A stretch of DNA of 51,790 nucleotides, from the NCBI GenBank assembly GCA_023667055.1, contig JAMPAV010000001.1, positions 846,542-898,331 on the forward strand, read 5' to 3'. Both the position numbers and the translations under genes were made by a program. This document shows, piece by piece, positions 36,509 to 44,234 of this stretch. Position 1 is the stretch's first letter. Each line of letters opens with the position of its first letter. The notes under the pieces are model-generated. The model was not told the DNA's origin. It worked only from the letters and a program-made list of their open reading frames with translations, and ran no database searches. This stretch comes from Muribaculum sp. GTDB taxonomy: Bacteria; Bacteroidota; Bacteroidia; Bacteroidales; Muribaculaceae.

Positions 36509-36582
36509 GGTCCGGTAGCTCAGCTGGATAGAGCAACAGCCTTCTAAGCTGTGGGTCTTGGGTTCGAATCCCAACCGGATCA
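36509..36582 (+). tRNA. tRNA-Arg (anticodon TCT)
   Basis: A 74-base cloverleaf: acceptor GGTCCGG with CCGGATC, D arm GCTC/GAGC, anticodon stem ACAGC/GCTGT around loop CTTCTAA (anticodon TCT at 36543-36545), and T arm TTGGG/CCCAA with TTCGAAT. The 3' CCA is not encoded (CAG follows). It reads AGA codons. Confidence 0.95.
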
Positions 36583-36606
36583 CAGAAAAATTTGGCACAA
36601 TGCCGC

Positions 36607-36642
36607 AAATCGCTGAAGCTAACGCAGTTTCAGCGATTTTTG
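36607..36642 (+). terminator. terminator after tRNA-Arg
   Basis: AAATCGCTGA (36607-36616) pairs with TCAGCGATTT (36630-36639), followed by TTTGT. Confidence 0.75.
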
Positions 36643-36769
36643 TAATTTCCCGCGTATGAACAAGAAAGCAAAGTGTGTAGCGAGATTGAGAGAAAAATCA
36701 AGGACGTTTGAACGAAGAAACCAAAACTTTTAGCCAATACGTTGCCTATATTGAATAAAAAATATACTA

Positions 36770-36815
36770 TTTTGTTCAATACAATGATTTAATTGAACAA
36801 AAAGTGTTATATTTG
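36770..36815 (+). promoter_or_regulatory. palindromic operator and -7 element before the first ATPase gene
   Basis: TTTTGTTCAAT (36770-36780) and ATTGAACAAAA (36792-36802) form perfect 11-base inverted arms with an 11-base gap. TATATTTG (36808-36815) is a -7 element. The expected -33 position falls inside the palindrome, where no good TTTG exists, so a bound regulator may repress or activate here. The start codon is at 36834. Confidence 0.6.
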
Positions 36816-36833
36816 CAGTCTAAAAAGACAGCA

Positions 36834-38078
36834 ATGAAAAATATTATATTCAATCAAAAGACAGAACGCGATGAGCTAATGACTCGTCCGTACCAGCATC
36901 GGCAAACCAAGCATGATGTTGATTCGCTTCTCGCCAATCCGCTGATTAAGCTGATTACCGGCCCAAGGCGTGTCGGTAAATCCGTGTTCGCATTACTTAT
37001 GTTGCAGGGAAAGAACTTTGCCTATCTGAATTTCGATGATACACAACTTTTAGAAAATTGGAATGAAGATTTGGTAATTTCGGCTCTTGATGACATATAC
37101 CACGGCTACGATTATCTTCTTCTTGATGAGGTACAGAATCTGCCAAGTTGGGATATGTGGGTTAGCAAGTTGTATCGTCGCGGTAAGAACTTGGTTATTA
37201 CCGGAAGTAATGCAAAACTTCTGAGCAGTGAAATGGCGACATCGCTGACCGGACGCTATCTGAAAATAGACATGCTCCCTTTCAGCCTTGATGAAACAAT
37301 GAGTTGGAATAACATCGACATCCACGCACCGCGAGAGGAACAGATTGCCAAAGCCACCGTGCTTGTCGATGATTATATGCGAAATGGTGGCTATCCCGAA
37401 ACTATCAAGGCGAGAGCCATCACAAAGAACTATCTGTCAACCCTGTTTGACTCCATACTGCTTAAAGATGTTGCGAAGCGTCATAATGTCAGGAACACAA
37501 CCGACTTATATAACCTTGCCACATACCTTCTCTCTAATTTTTGCAATCCGATTTCCTCAAACGAGCTTGCAGCGGAGCTGGGCTTGTCAAGTGTAGCAAC
37601 CACTAAGAAATTCTGTGACTACCTTGCTGAACCATATCTGTTCTATTATCTGCCACGCTTCAACAACAAACTGAAACTTATGAAGAAGGCTCCGCGAAAG
37701 GTCTATGTGGTGGATAATGGATTTGTGCAAAGCACCGCCTTCAATCTCAGCGAGAACCTCGGACGGCTGTTGGAAAATCAGGTATTTGTGGAACTTCTGC
37801 GTCGAGGCTACGAACCCGGCAACACATTGTTCTACTACCGCACCCGCAATGACAAGGAAATTGACTTCGTAACTCGTCGAGGCACAAAGGTAGAGCAACT
37901 GATTCAAGTCTGCTACGACATGACCTCCGATAAAACCCGGAAGCGCGAACTTGACGCCATCGTCGAAGCCGCCGAAGAACTCCACTGCGACAACCTCCTC
38001 GTCATCACCAACGATTTAGAAGAAATGATTACATGGAGAAATAGCAACATCAGAATAGTTTCCATCAATCAATTCTAG
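36834..38078 (+). CDS. AAA ATPase with DUF4143 domain
   Basis: A 414-residue protein of the AAA_14/DUF4143 group common in gut Bacteroidales and archaea; its role is unknown. The Walker A motif GPRRVGKS is at residues 43-50, YLLLDEVQ is Walker B, and GSNAKLLSS is a sensor-like region. The C-terminal part (about 200-410) is DUF4143, ending in a restriction-nuclease-like fold with KEIDFVTRRG and LIQVCYD. There the usual E-x-K pair is replaced by Q-x-C, so nuclease action is doubtful. The frame is open to a GTG at 36804, but the -7 element lies there, so the ATG at 36834 is used. It is the first gene after tRNA-Arg. Confidence 0.88.
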   Translation: MKNIIFNQKTERDELMTRPYQHRQTKHDVDSLLANPLIKLITGPRRVGKSVFALLMLQGKNFAYLNFDDTQLLENWNEDLVISALDDIYHGYDYLLLDEVQNLPSWDMWVSKLYRRGKNLVITGSNAKLLSSEMATSLTGRYLKIDMLPFSLDETMSWNNIDIHAPREEQIAKATVLVDDYMRNGGYPETIKARAITKNYLSTLFDSILLKDVAKRHNVRNTTDLYNLATYLLSNFCNPISSNELAAELGLSSVATTKKFCDYLAEPYLFYYLPRFNNKLKLMKKAPRKVYVVDNGFVQSTAFNLSENLGRLLENQVFVELLRRGYEPGNTLFYYRTRNDKEIDFVTRRGTKVEQLIQVCYDMTSDKTRKRELDAIVEAAEELHCDNLLVITNDLEEMITWRNSNIRIVSINQF

Positions 38079-38478
38079 TCCATCTATTTATATCACAATA
38101 AAATTACGATTATGAGTGGTTTTTCATGTGAACTCCCAGAAGAAAACGGATTTTTTGATGCTGTATTAACGGTATTGAAATTGGATTCAAAGTACAATAA
38201 TAACAACTATTATAACATCCTAAAAAAACGGTTATTGTGAGATATCCGCAACAAGCTCCTATTCTCAAAAAAGATGGGATGCGATGTATTCCATTGTGAA
38301 TTTTTATATTCCTCAAGATAAGTTTGGTTATTGTGCCTCCATTTTAGATGACATAAAAACAACACTTCGAAAAATTTGTGCTGTTGTTATGCCCCCAAAT
38401 GCAGGATACGATGTAATGTTAGAGTCAAATCTCTACTATCCATTGACTTATAAATTTAATTGTTGATAAATTGCCAAA
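38079..38478. other. 400-base stretch without an intact gene
   Basis: AT-rich spacer between the first ATPase and the broken AbiEii gene. It holds two short protein-like frames described separately, and no clear promoter, terminator or RNA. Confidence 0.5.
38112..38466 (+). pseudogene. possible remnant of an unknown gene
   Basis: A 42-codon frame from the ATG at 38112 (MSGFSCELPEENGFFDAVL start) ends at a TGA and reads on for 19 codons (DIRNKLLFSKKDG). A second frame at 38284-38466 (YSIVNFYIPQDKFGYCAS) looks protein-like in a different phase. Together they could be one decayed gene with a stop and a frameshift. No family was recognised, and chance ORFs cannot be excluded. Confidence 0.3.
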
Positions 38479-39483
38479 TCAGAAAGTTGAGTTGTTTATT
38501 TGCTTGTTCAACTCTTTCAAGTCGCTTATAATCTTTTCAAACGGAACAGACTCCCCATAAATCATTTCCTTCTGCATCGTTTCATAATCTTTCTTCCAAG
38601 CTGCATAAACTGATTCCGGGGGCAATATTGAGAGCGTTGACTTGTGGAGGGTGTTGTAGTCAAAACTCTTCAAGCCTATGAATGTCTTGCGATGCTCCAT
38701 CACAGTCTCGTACAGTTCATTGTCGGCGAGTGCCTCAGCCGCAATTGAAGTCTGCATTATACGGTGAACATCGTAAAGATGCCGAGACATTCTGTCAACT
38801 CTTATCAGGCCGTCCCCTTTTGCAAATTCCTCATGGAGAAGAAATATTTTCTCCAGAAATGTACGTTTGGGAAGGACTGCCCTGACATTGAATCTTGGTT
38901 CTTGGAACTTCGCCTTTGGGGCAGCCTTATCTATTATGGCTTAAATTGATACCCCCGCTGTAAGCTCAGACATACACCTGCCACTGACTTCTATTTTTAC
39001 CACCGGTGGGATATATGCGACGGCGTCAGTCACGGGCTTGTATTCCACCCAAATAATTTCAGGGTCTGTCGTGGTAATTGGCGTTATCTAGACTCGGATT
39101 TTGAATTGTTTCCCGTCAATCCCGTCCAGCAGCATCTGTTCTCGCAAATCAAATTGCAGACGCTCTCGAACAAAGCTACAGGCTGCTCGGCGCAGTTTGT
39201 CGCTAATCTGTGTCTTGCTCAGTTTCCCTTCAAATCCAAGGAACTCACGTGTGATTCCAATGTCTATGTCCTCACTCATACGCTCTATAAGCCCCCAGCA
39301 TTTACTGAGGCTTGTACCTCCCTTGAAGGAGACATGTTGGGCGTATGACAATTCAAACAATGCCCGAAGAACCGCAGTCACCCACCAGTCCTTCTCTATT
39401 ATTGCAGACTTCAAACCGACTACTGTCTGCATGTTGTCAAGCAGAGCCTTGCGCTCTTCCTCAGGAATGTCTATAAACTTCAT
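38479..39483 (-). pseudogene. abiEii: AbiEii-type nucleotidyltransferase toxin with two in-frame stops
   Basis: This is the toxin gene of an AbiE-type (type IV) system, read from the ATG at 39483 for 335 codons in a single phase. It is interrupted by TAG at 39090-39088 (codon 132) and TAA at 38943-38941 (codon 181). The part before the first stop has the nucleotidyltransferase core (FKGGTSLSKCWGLIERMSED, then IDIGI). Between the stops is TTDPEIIWVEYKPVTDAVAY and VKIEVSGRCM. After them come LPKRTFLEKIFLLHEEF and RVDRMSRHLYDVHRIMQ. No frameshift is needed, so the decay is by point mutations. Its start overlaps the antitoxin stop by four bases. Full toxin should not be made unless both stops are read through. 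Confidence 0.88.
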
Positions 39484-40082
39484 CGTATCTCCTTCAATAA
39501 TTTTTGCACCCAAGCTGGAGCAAGGACAACGTCGTGATTAAACTCCATATCTCCAACTTCTTTGAGTCGGTCTGCAATTTTAGACATTTCTTGCTCGGAA
39601 ACCTTACCATTGCCAATCTCACGCAGGGCAGCGACAATAAGCTGCATCAGCTCGTTATTATAAGCAAAACGTTTCATCTCGCTGCTCCTTTTGAACAATA
39701 TCCCACGACCATTGCCGATGTTGATTCTGCGTGGAGACCCATCGGTATAATAAACCACATTGGTCTGTAACTGCGTGGAAAGTCCAAGTATATTTAAGGC
39801 GTATGCCCCGGTAGGAGCTATCCTGCTTTTATCGCGGCTGGATATAGCTTTTGCTATCTCGTCAATTGATGGCATAAGTTGCCCCATGCCATATTTTTCA
39901 TCAATTTTGGGATAGCAATATATTCCTTGCGCCACTCTTGCAATCAGACCTTCATTACATATGCGCATCAATGCCGCGCCTACAAGCTTTACACCGCCCA
40001 CAAACGAAAAGTCATCCGGGAAGAAGATGCTTCCTCTCGGACAATTCAATATCATGTTCCGTATTTTTTCTGTTCCGCTCAT
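39480..40082 (-). CDS. abiEi: AbiEi-type antitoxin (DUF6088-like)
   Basis: A 200-residue intact protein with an N-terminal winged-helix region (residues about 10-60, FFPDDFSFVGGVKLVGAALM, then GLIARVAQGIYCYPKID) and a C-terminal antitoxin domain (SRIAPTGAYALNILGLSTQL, YYTDGSPRRINIGNG). In characterised AbiE systems this protein represses its own promoter and neutralises the toxin. The gene has a clear promoter with an inverted repeat. It overlaps the toxin start by ATGA. It is retained although the toxin gene is broken. Confidence 0.85.
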   Translation of the reverse strand: MSGTEKIRNMILNCPRGSIFFPDDFSFVGGVKLVGAALMRICNEGLIARVAQGIYCYPKIDEKYGMGQLMPSIDEIAKAISSRDKSRIAPTGAYALNILGLSTQLQTNVVYYTDGSPRRINIGNGRGILFKRSSEMKRFAYNNELMQLIVAALREIGNGKVSEQEMSKIADRLKEVGDMEFNHDVVLAPAWVQKLLKEIR

Positions 40083-40102
40083 CTTATATGTGAAATATGC
40101 AG

Positions 40103-40144
40103 CAAATTTAGTGTAAATTTTCTACATATACAAATTTTTGTAGA
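40103..40144 (-). promoter_or_regulatory. abiE promoter with overlapping inverted repeat
   Basis: Read on the minus strand, TTTG (40134-40131), a 20-base gap and TAAATTTG (40110-40103) form the promoter. TCTACA (40121-40126) and TGTAGA (40139-40144) are inverted arms around the -33 element, with an inner ACAAA/TTTGT. This fits autorepression by the AbiEi winged helix, as known for the family. Confidence 0.7.
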
Positions 40145-40225
40145 GATTTTAAATGAGGATCGCAACCTCAAGCCCCGCAGCAATGACGGTTGTCTAATTT
40201 TTAAGAATTTTTACATCCTTGATAA

Positions 40226-40257
40226 TTTGGCAGTTCCGATAAGATTTTGTAACTTTG
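40226..40257 (+). promoter_or_regulatory. promoter for the membrane protein gene
   Basis: TTTG (40226-40229), 20 bases and TAACTTTG (40250-40257). A small hairpin TCAGTC/GACTGA lies in the leader at 40262-40279. Confidence 0.75.
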
Positions 40258-40302
40258 CATTGTCAGTCTTGGCAGACTGATGAAAAACATTGAAGTGAAA
40301 TA

Positions 40303-41781
40303 ATGATGGAGACTAAACCATTACATAAGCATCACGGGATGCCGGCAAAGATGAAACGGATTCTCAACATTGACAATGTCTCCGTTTTGGTATTCGCAGT
40401 CTTTGCATACATCATGCTCGCCATGCGCAATGGGAGCATGTTGAGGTGGTATGACGAGATGTCACTGTTTGAGCCAACCGGAAATTTCTTCCGGGAATTC
40501 ATAAATTATCCCGGAGGTATGCTCAGATACTGCGGCGCATGGCTCACCCAGTTCATGTATTTCCCGCAATTGGGAAGCATCCTGCTGATTGCCTTATGGC
40601 TTCTTATGTCCCGGCTGACTTCGAAAGGCTTCAGGCTACCGAAAAATTCAATGCCGCTAAGCCTTGTCATTCCGCTTTCGATGCTGGTATCGATAGTGCA
40701 ACTCGACGAGGCATGGCTCACTCTCAAAACACCCGGATATATCTATTCCAACACACTCGGATATATATGCACGATGGCCATGATATGGCTTTTCAGGAAA
40801 TTTCAGAATACCAAGGTGTTTCCGCTTGTCCTTCCGGCTTTGTTTACCCTATTGTATTTTCTGTTGGGATTTTACGGACTGCTTGCATCGGCAATATGCC
40901 TTATATTTCTCACTGCTGATGCCTTAATGGAAAGAGACTGTAAAAAGATTGCTGCAGCTTTGCTGACAATAGTATTGCTGGTGGCAACTCCCGAACTCTA
41001 CTATAGGTATTGGGATGGAAACACGGTTGACAACGACTATCTGATACTAAAGGGATTGCCGGAATTGCTGATGGAGTCGTTCGACCTGTATCTGTGGATG
41101 CCTTTTGTGGCGGCTACAAGTTGGCTGTTTGTTCTCGGCATTTGTGCGGCAGTGCGGAGACCGTGGATGCCAAAGCCGGCAAAGTGGATGGGAATCCTTT
41201 TTATGCTATTGTCAATGGCATGGGTGGTGAAGGCCGACTACAAGAGTGAGCAATTCAGGGCATCGGTGCTGATGACGCGACTTATGGAAAACCACAATTG
41301 GCAGGGTATCAACAACATGATGACACGCTTGAGAGAAGCGCCCAACTATACCATGCTCTTTATCAACAATCTTGCGAGCGCCGGCAGAGGCATGGAGATG
41401 ACAGCATTGCCACAATTCAATCCGGCTCCGGCCGACGGCAGACACAACGAGGACTTCACAATGTCGGTGTTTGCCAAAGTACCGGTGTATTACTACATGG
41501 GGGAGACAAACCAGTCTTACCGATGGTGTATGGAGCACACGGTGCAGTATGGCAAACGGGTGTTTTTTCTCAAATATATGGTTAAGAACTCGCTGGTGAA
41601 TGGAGAGATAGAGCTTGCAAGGAAATACAACGACATTTTGCTCCACACGATGTTTCATCGAGGCTGGGCGGAGAGGATGCAGCGGTTTATCGACAATCCG
41701 GCTTTAATCGACACCGATGAGGAGTTTGCGGCGATAAAGAAAAACATGGCTCCGCATCTCACGACGAAGGGCCATTCCTAA
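40303..41781 (+). CDS. polytopic membrane protein, DUF6057-like
   Basis: A 492-residue membrane protein with about nine hydrophobic segments between residues 25 and 305, then a soluble C-terminal domain (about 310-492) with helical, TPR-like character (LMTRLMENHNWQGINNMMTR, LVNGEIELARKYNDILLHTM). It resembles the DUF6057 proteins of Bacteroidales, which have no known function. The first two codons are both ATG, and the gene has its own promoter. It is transcribed away from the abiE pair. It ends normally and is followed by repeat-rich noncoding DNA. Confidence 0.7.
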   Translation: MMETKPLHKHHGMPAKMKRILNIDNVSVLVFAVFAYIMLAMRNGSMLRWYDEMSLFEPTGNFFREFINYPGGMLRYCGAWLTQFMYFPQLGSILLIALWLLMSRLTSKGFRLPKNSMPLSLVIPLSMLVSIVQLDEAWLTLKTPGYIYSNTLGYICTMAMIWLFRKFQNTKVFPLVLPALFTLLYFLLGFYGLLASAICLIFLTADALMERDCKKIAAALLTIVLLVATPELYYRYWDGNTVDNDYLILKGLPELLMESFDLYLWMPFVAATSWLFVLGICAAVRRPWMPKPAKWMGILFMLLSMAWVVKADYKSEQFRASVLMTRLMENHNWQGINNMMTRLREAPNYTMLFINNLASAGRGMEMTALPQFNPAPADGRHNEDFTMSVFAKVPVYYYMGETNQSYRWCMEHTVQYGKRVFFLKYMVKNSLVNGEIELARKYNDILLHTMFHRGWAERMQRFIDNPALIDTDEEFAAIKKNMAPHLTTKGHS

Positions 41782-41815
41782 TTAACACAAAATAAATGTG
41801 CATTTTATCTTCTGC

Positions 41816-41906
41816 AATGGATGGGGGTGATTTTGACCTCAGACGCGAATCCGGCATACGCCGGTTGAGGCGCGGATTTGACGCGGATTTCTTATATTTC
41901 AATGCT
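41816..41906 (+). repeat. solo arm of a dispersed palindromic element (copy A)
   Basis: This stretch matches the left arm of the 44437-44769 element. Two 15-mers are identical: ACGCGAATCCGGCAT (41843-41857 and 44462-44476) and TTATATTTCAATGCT (41892-41906 and 44510-44524). Each copy carries the mini hairpin CCGGC/GCCGG. Confidence 0.8.
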
Positions 41907-42078
41907 TCGGCATGGCAATGCAAAGTTGTCAATGGCTAACTATGTTTTCTACTAATATATGTATGATATCAATATCATATTACCACGCAAAGGCGCAGAG
42001 AGGCTGAAAAATCGGATAGTTTTCTTTCGACCACAGAACCATAGTAACCATAGGACGGATGGAGCGAGCGATATTGCC

Positions 42079-42156
42079 AAATTTGGTGGAGAACTATGAT
42101 TTTGCTGTTTTAAATTTGGTGGAAAACCGGTATTTCGTCGATTTAAATTTGGTGGA
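42079..42156 (+). repeat. three AAATTTGGTGGA repeats at exact 33-base spacing
   Basis: AAATTTGGTGGA occurs at 42079-42090, 42112-42123 and 42145-42156, a period of 33 bases or about three helical turns. The bases between are not conserved. The third copy supplies the TTTG of the downstream promoter. Confidence 0.9.
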
Positions 42157-42179
42157 AAGCAATAAATTTATTAATTTTG
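42148..42179 (+). promoter_or_regulatory. promoter of the second ATPase gene, inside the repeat array
   Basis: TTTG (42148-42151, inside the third repeat), 20 bases and TAATTTTG (42172-42179); the ATG is at 42208. The two upstream copies place further binding sites on the same DNA face. Confidence 0.75.
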
Positions 42180-42207
42180 CACAGACAATCATAAAGTTAA
42201 TCATCCA

Positions 42208-43551
42208 ATGGCAAAAAGAATCTTCAAAAGAAAGATATATGACAGGATTTTAAGGTGGAAAAACGAGCGTAACGGTTCCACCGCTCTTCTTATAAAAGGA
42301 GCAAGACGTGTGGGGAAATCTACTATTGCAGAGGAATTTGCAAAACGAGAATATGAATCCTATATCGCCATAGATTTTGCCAAAGCACCTGTGGCTGTAA
42401 GAAATCTATTTGAAGATCTTGATAATCTCGACTTTATTTTTCTAACTTTGCAGTCTCACTATCGTGTGACATTGCATAAAAGAAAGTCGGTCATCATATT
42501 CGACGAGGTTCAGTTGTGTCCAAAAGCACGTCAGGCGATAAAATACCTCGTTGCAGACGGACGGTATGATTATATTGAGACCGGATCACTATTGTCTATC
42601 AGGAAAAACACGGAGGGTATTCTCATTCCAAGCGAGGAAACCAGGATCACCATGTTCCCAATGGATTATGAGGAATTCCTATGGGCCGTCGGAGATGCAA
42701 ACACATTCGAACTGATAAGATATTCTTTTAGTCACAGGAAACCATTGGGAGATGCAATGCATCGCCAGTTGATGCGTCAATTCAGGCTATATATGCTTGT
42801 AGGAGGAATGCCCCAGGCAGTCAACAGGTATCTCGATTCCAACAACCTTGCAGCTACAGATGAAACCAAACGGGAAATACTTGAACTTTATATTGATGAC
42901 CTACGGCGAATCGACACATCAGGGAAAGCTGCCTTACTTTTTGAGTCTGTGCCGGGACAACTTGCCAAAAGCAAATTGAAATTTGAGCCGTGGAGCATAG
43001 TGCGAAATTTGGAAGTTGATAAAATCGCTGATATATGGAAAGACCTTGAAGACTCACTGACTGTAAATTTCGCTTACCGGACCACAGATCCCAATGTCGG
43101 ACTTGGACTTCACAAGGATCTCGATGCATTCAGAATATATCTCTGCGATTCCGGACTGTTTGTGACATTGGCTTTCTGGGATAAGGATGCGACAGAGAAC
43201 ACGCTTTATCAACGTCTTCTGTCTGATAAGTTGTCTGCCGATTTAGGTTATGTGTATGAGAACGTTGTCGCTCAAATGTTGCGGAGTGCCGGGCACACCT
43301 TATATTTCTTTACCTTTCCTGCAGACAAGGAGAGGAAGAAGTATTATGAAATTGATTTTCTGACAACATCGGGAAATAAGATTAATCCCATTGAAGTTAA
43401 GTCATCGGGATATATGACACATAAGTCGTTAGATGTATTCTGCGAACGGTATTCGGCAAGAATCAATGATCCGGTGATGATATACACAAAAGATCTCAGG
43501 TGGGAAAATGGGATGCTATATCTGCCGGCTTACATGACTCCATTGCTATGA
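42208..43551 (+). CDS. AAA ATPase with DUF4143 and nuclease-like C-terminus
   Basis: A 447-residue protein of the AAA_14/DUF4143 type, only distantly related to the one at 36.8 kb. The Walker A motif GARRVGKST is at residues 31-39, SVIIFDEVQLCP is Walker B, and YIETGSLLSI follows. The DUF4143 part runs from about 190. Its C-terminal end keeps a PD-(D/E)xK-like pattern, YEIDFL followed by PIEVKSSGY, so a nuclease or nucleic acid-binding role is possible. The role of such proteins is unknown. It is driven by a promoter built from 33-base repeats, and a partial copy of this promoter region lies behind the gene. Confidence 0.88.
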   Translation: MAKRIFKRKIYDRILRWKNERNGSTALLIKGARRVGKSTIAEEFAKREYESYIAIDFAKAPVAVRNLFEDLDNLDFIFLTLQSHYRVTLHKRKSVIIFDEVQLCPKARQAIKYLVADGRYDYIETGSLLSIRKNTEGILIPSEETRITMFPMDYEEFLWAVGDANTFELIRYSFSHRKPLGDAMHRQLMRQFRLYMLVGGMPQAVNRYLDSNNLAATDETKREILELYIDDLRRIDTSGKAALLFESVPGQLAKSKLKFEPWSIVRNLEVDKIADIWKDLEDSLTVNFAYRTTDPNVGLGLHKDLDAFRIYLCDSGLFVTLAFWDKDATENTLYQRLLSDKLSADLGYVYENVVAQMLRSAGHTLYFFTFPADKERKKYYEIDFLTTSGNKINPIEVKSSGYMTHKSLDVFCERYSARINDPVMIYTKDLRWENGMLYLPAYMTPLL

Positions 43552-43565
43552 ATTATTCTTCCCCC

Positions 43566-43720
43566 TCCGTTACCATCCGCTTGGTGTTTCAACACCTTGC
43601 ATCTTCAGATGCAAGGGTGCCGGAAGAAAAAAGGTAAGTGTTCATTCGGGCTGGGCAATGGCTGAAGCCATTGGGAAAAACGCCAAGCGGATGGGGACGG
43701 ATGGAGCGGGTGGTAACGGA
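43566..43720. other. nested hairpin cluster, cloverleaf-like
   Basis: An outer two-part stem pairs TCCGTTACC (43566-43574) and ATCCGCTTGG (43575-43584) with CCAAGCGGAT (43683-43692) and GGTAACGGA (43712-43720). It encloses GGTGTT-TC-AACACC (43583-43596), CCTTGCATCT-TC-AGATGCAAGG (43595-43616) and CAATGGC-TGAA-GCCATTG (43656-43673). The outer and first inner stems share two bases, so they compete slightly. Confidence 0.7.
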
Positions 43721-43765
43721 TTTTTTGTTGCCGGAGAAGATTTTTTGTTAAAAATGAGGGGGAAA

Positions 43766-43797
43766 TTTGGTGGAATGGTAGAAAAGTTGTAACTTTG
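43766..43797 (+). promoter_or_regulatory. orphan promoter with an AAATTTGGTGGA box
   Basis: AAATTTGGTGGA (43763-43774) supplies TTTG at 43766-43769, followed by a 20-base gap and TAACTTTG (43790-43797), the same geometry as the second ATPase promoter. No protein gene follows within 1 kb. Confidence 0.7.
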
Positions 43798-43879
43798 TCG
43801 ATGCAGACCGTCATGGAAGCCCCGGTCCGGGGTTTGTGTGGTGGGATGCAAAAATCAAACTTCGCAAAGCGGAATTTGA

Positions 43880-43980
43880 AGTTTATAAGTTTAAGAGTTT
43901 ATAAGTTTAGTTATCCGACAGCACTCAATCATCAGACCTACCGACAAAATAAACCTATAAACCCATAAACCAATAAACCT
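43880..43980. repeat. GTTTATAAG and AATAAACC low-complexity repeats
   Basis: GTTTATAAGTTTA occurs twice in 43880-43912, and AAACC-type units recur four times in 43950-43980 in roughly complementary form. They could pair over a 40-base gap. Confidence 0.65.
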
Positions 43981-44234
43981 TAATTTTCGCCACAGCGAAA
44001 ATTAAATTTTTATGAAAGCGTTTATCCGCGCTGATTCTTGACCACTTGGAATTCTCGCAAAATTTCATATTCATGTCAAGGATTGAGCAACGGTAGATGT
44101 CCGTGGTATGTAAATGTCATGCATTCGGAACCGTATTTCGTGAGAAATATTTCCGGACGCACTTTTACATATAATTGCGTGGGCTTCTGCGTTGCCGTCC
44201 GACATGAATAGGGCAATGCGAGAAGCCTCAAGTG

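Larger units (their letters stand above)
41782..42207. other. 426-base repeat-bearing spacer before the second ATPase
   Basis: It contains the solo arm of the palindromic element (41816-41906), an 18-base palindrome TATGATATCAATATCATA (41962-41979), the 14-mer GGACGGATGGAGCG (42053-42066), the 33-base promoter repeats and a promoter. No ORF with coding character was seen. Confidence 0.6.

Noticed and set aside
38479..39483. Programmed stop readthrough of the AbiEii gene
   Set aside because: Two different stop types 49 codons apart, with no obvious recoding structure, are better explained by decay.
42079..42156. 33-base repeats as a short CRISPR array
   Set aside because: Only 12 bases are conserved per unit, there are three units, the last forms a promoter, and no cas gene is present.
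43801..43968. 55-codon reading frame after the orphan promoter
   Set aside because: It runs over low-complexity repeats, has no recognisable protein pattern and no clear ribosome site; more likely part of a noncoding transcript.
43980..44005. Hairpin TTAATTTTCGC/GCGAAAATTAA as an intrinsic terminator
   Set aside because: AT-rich stem with only a weak T stretch after it, and a stronger terminator exists at 44235-44271.
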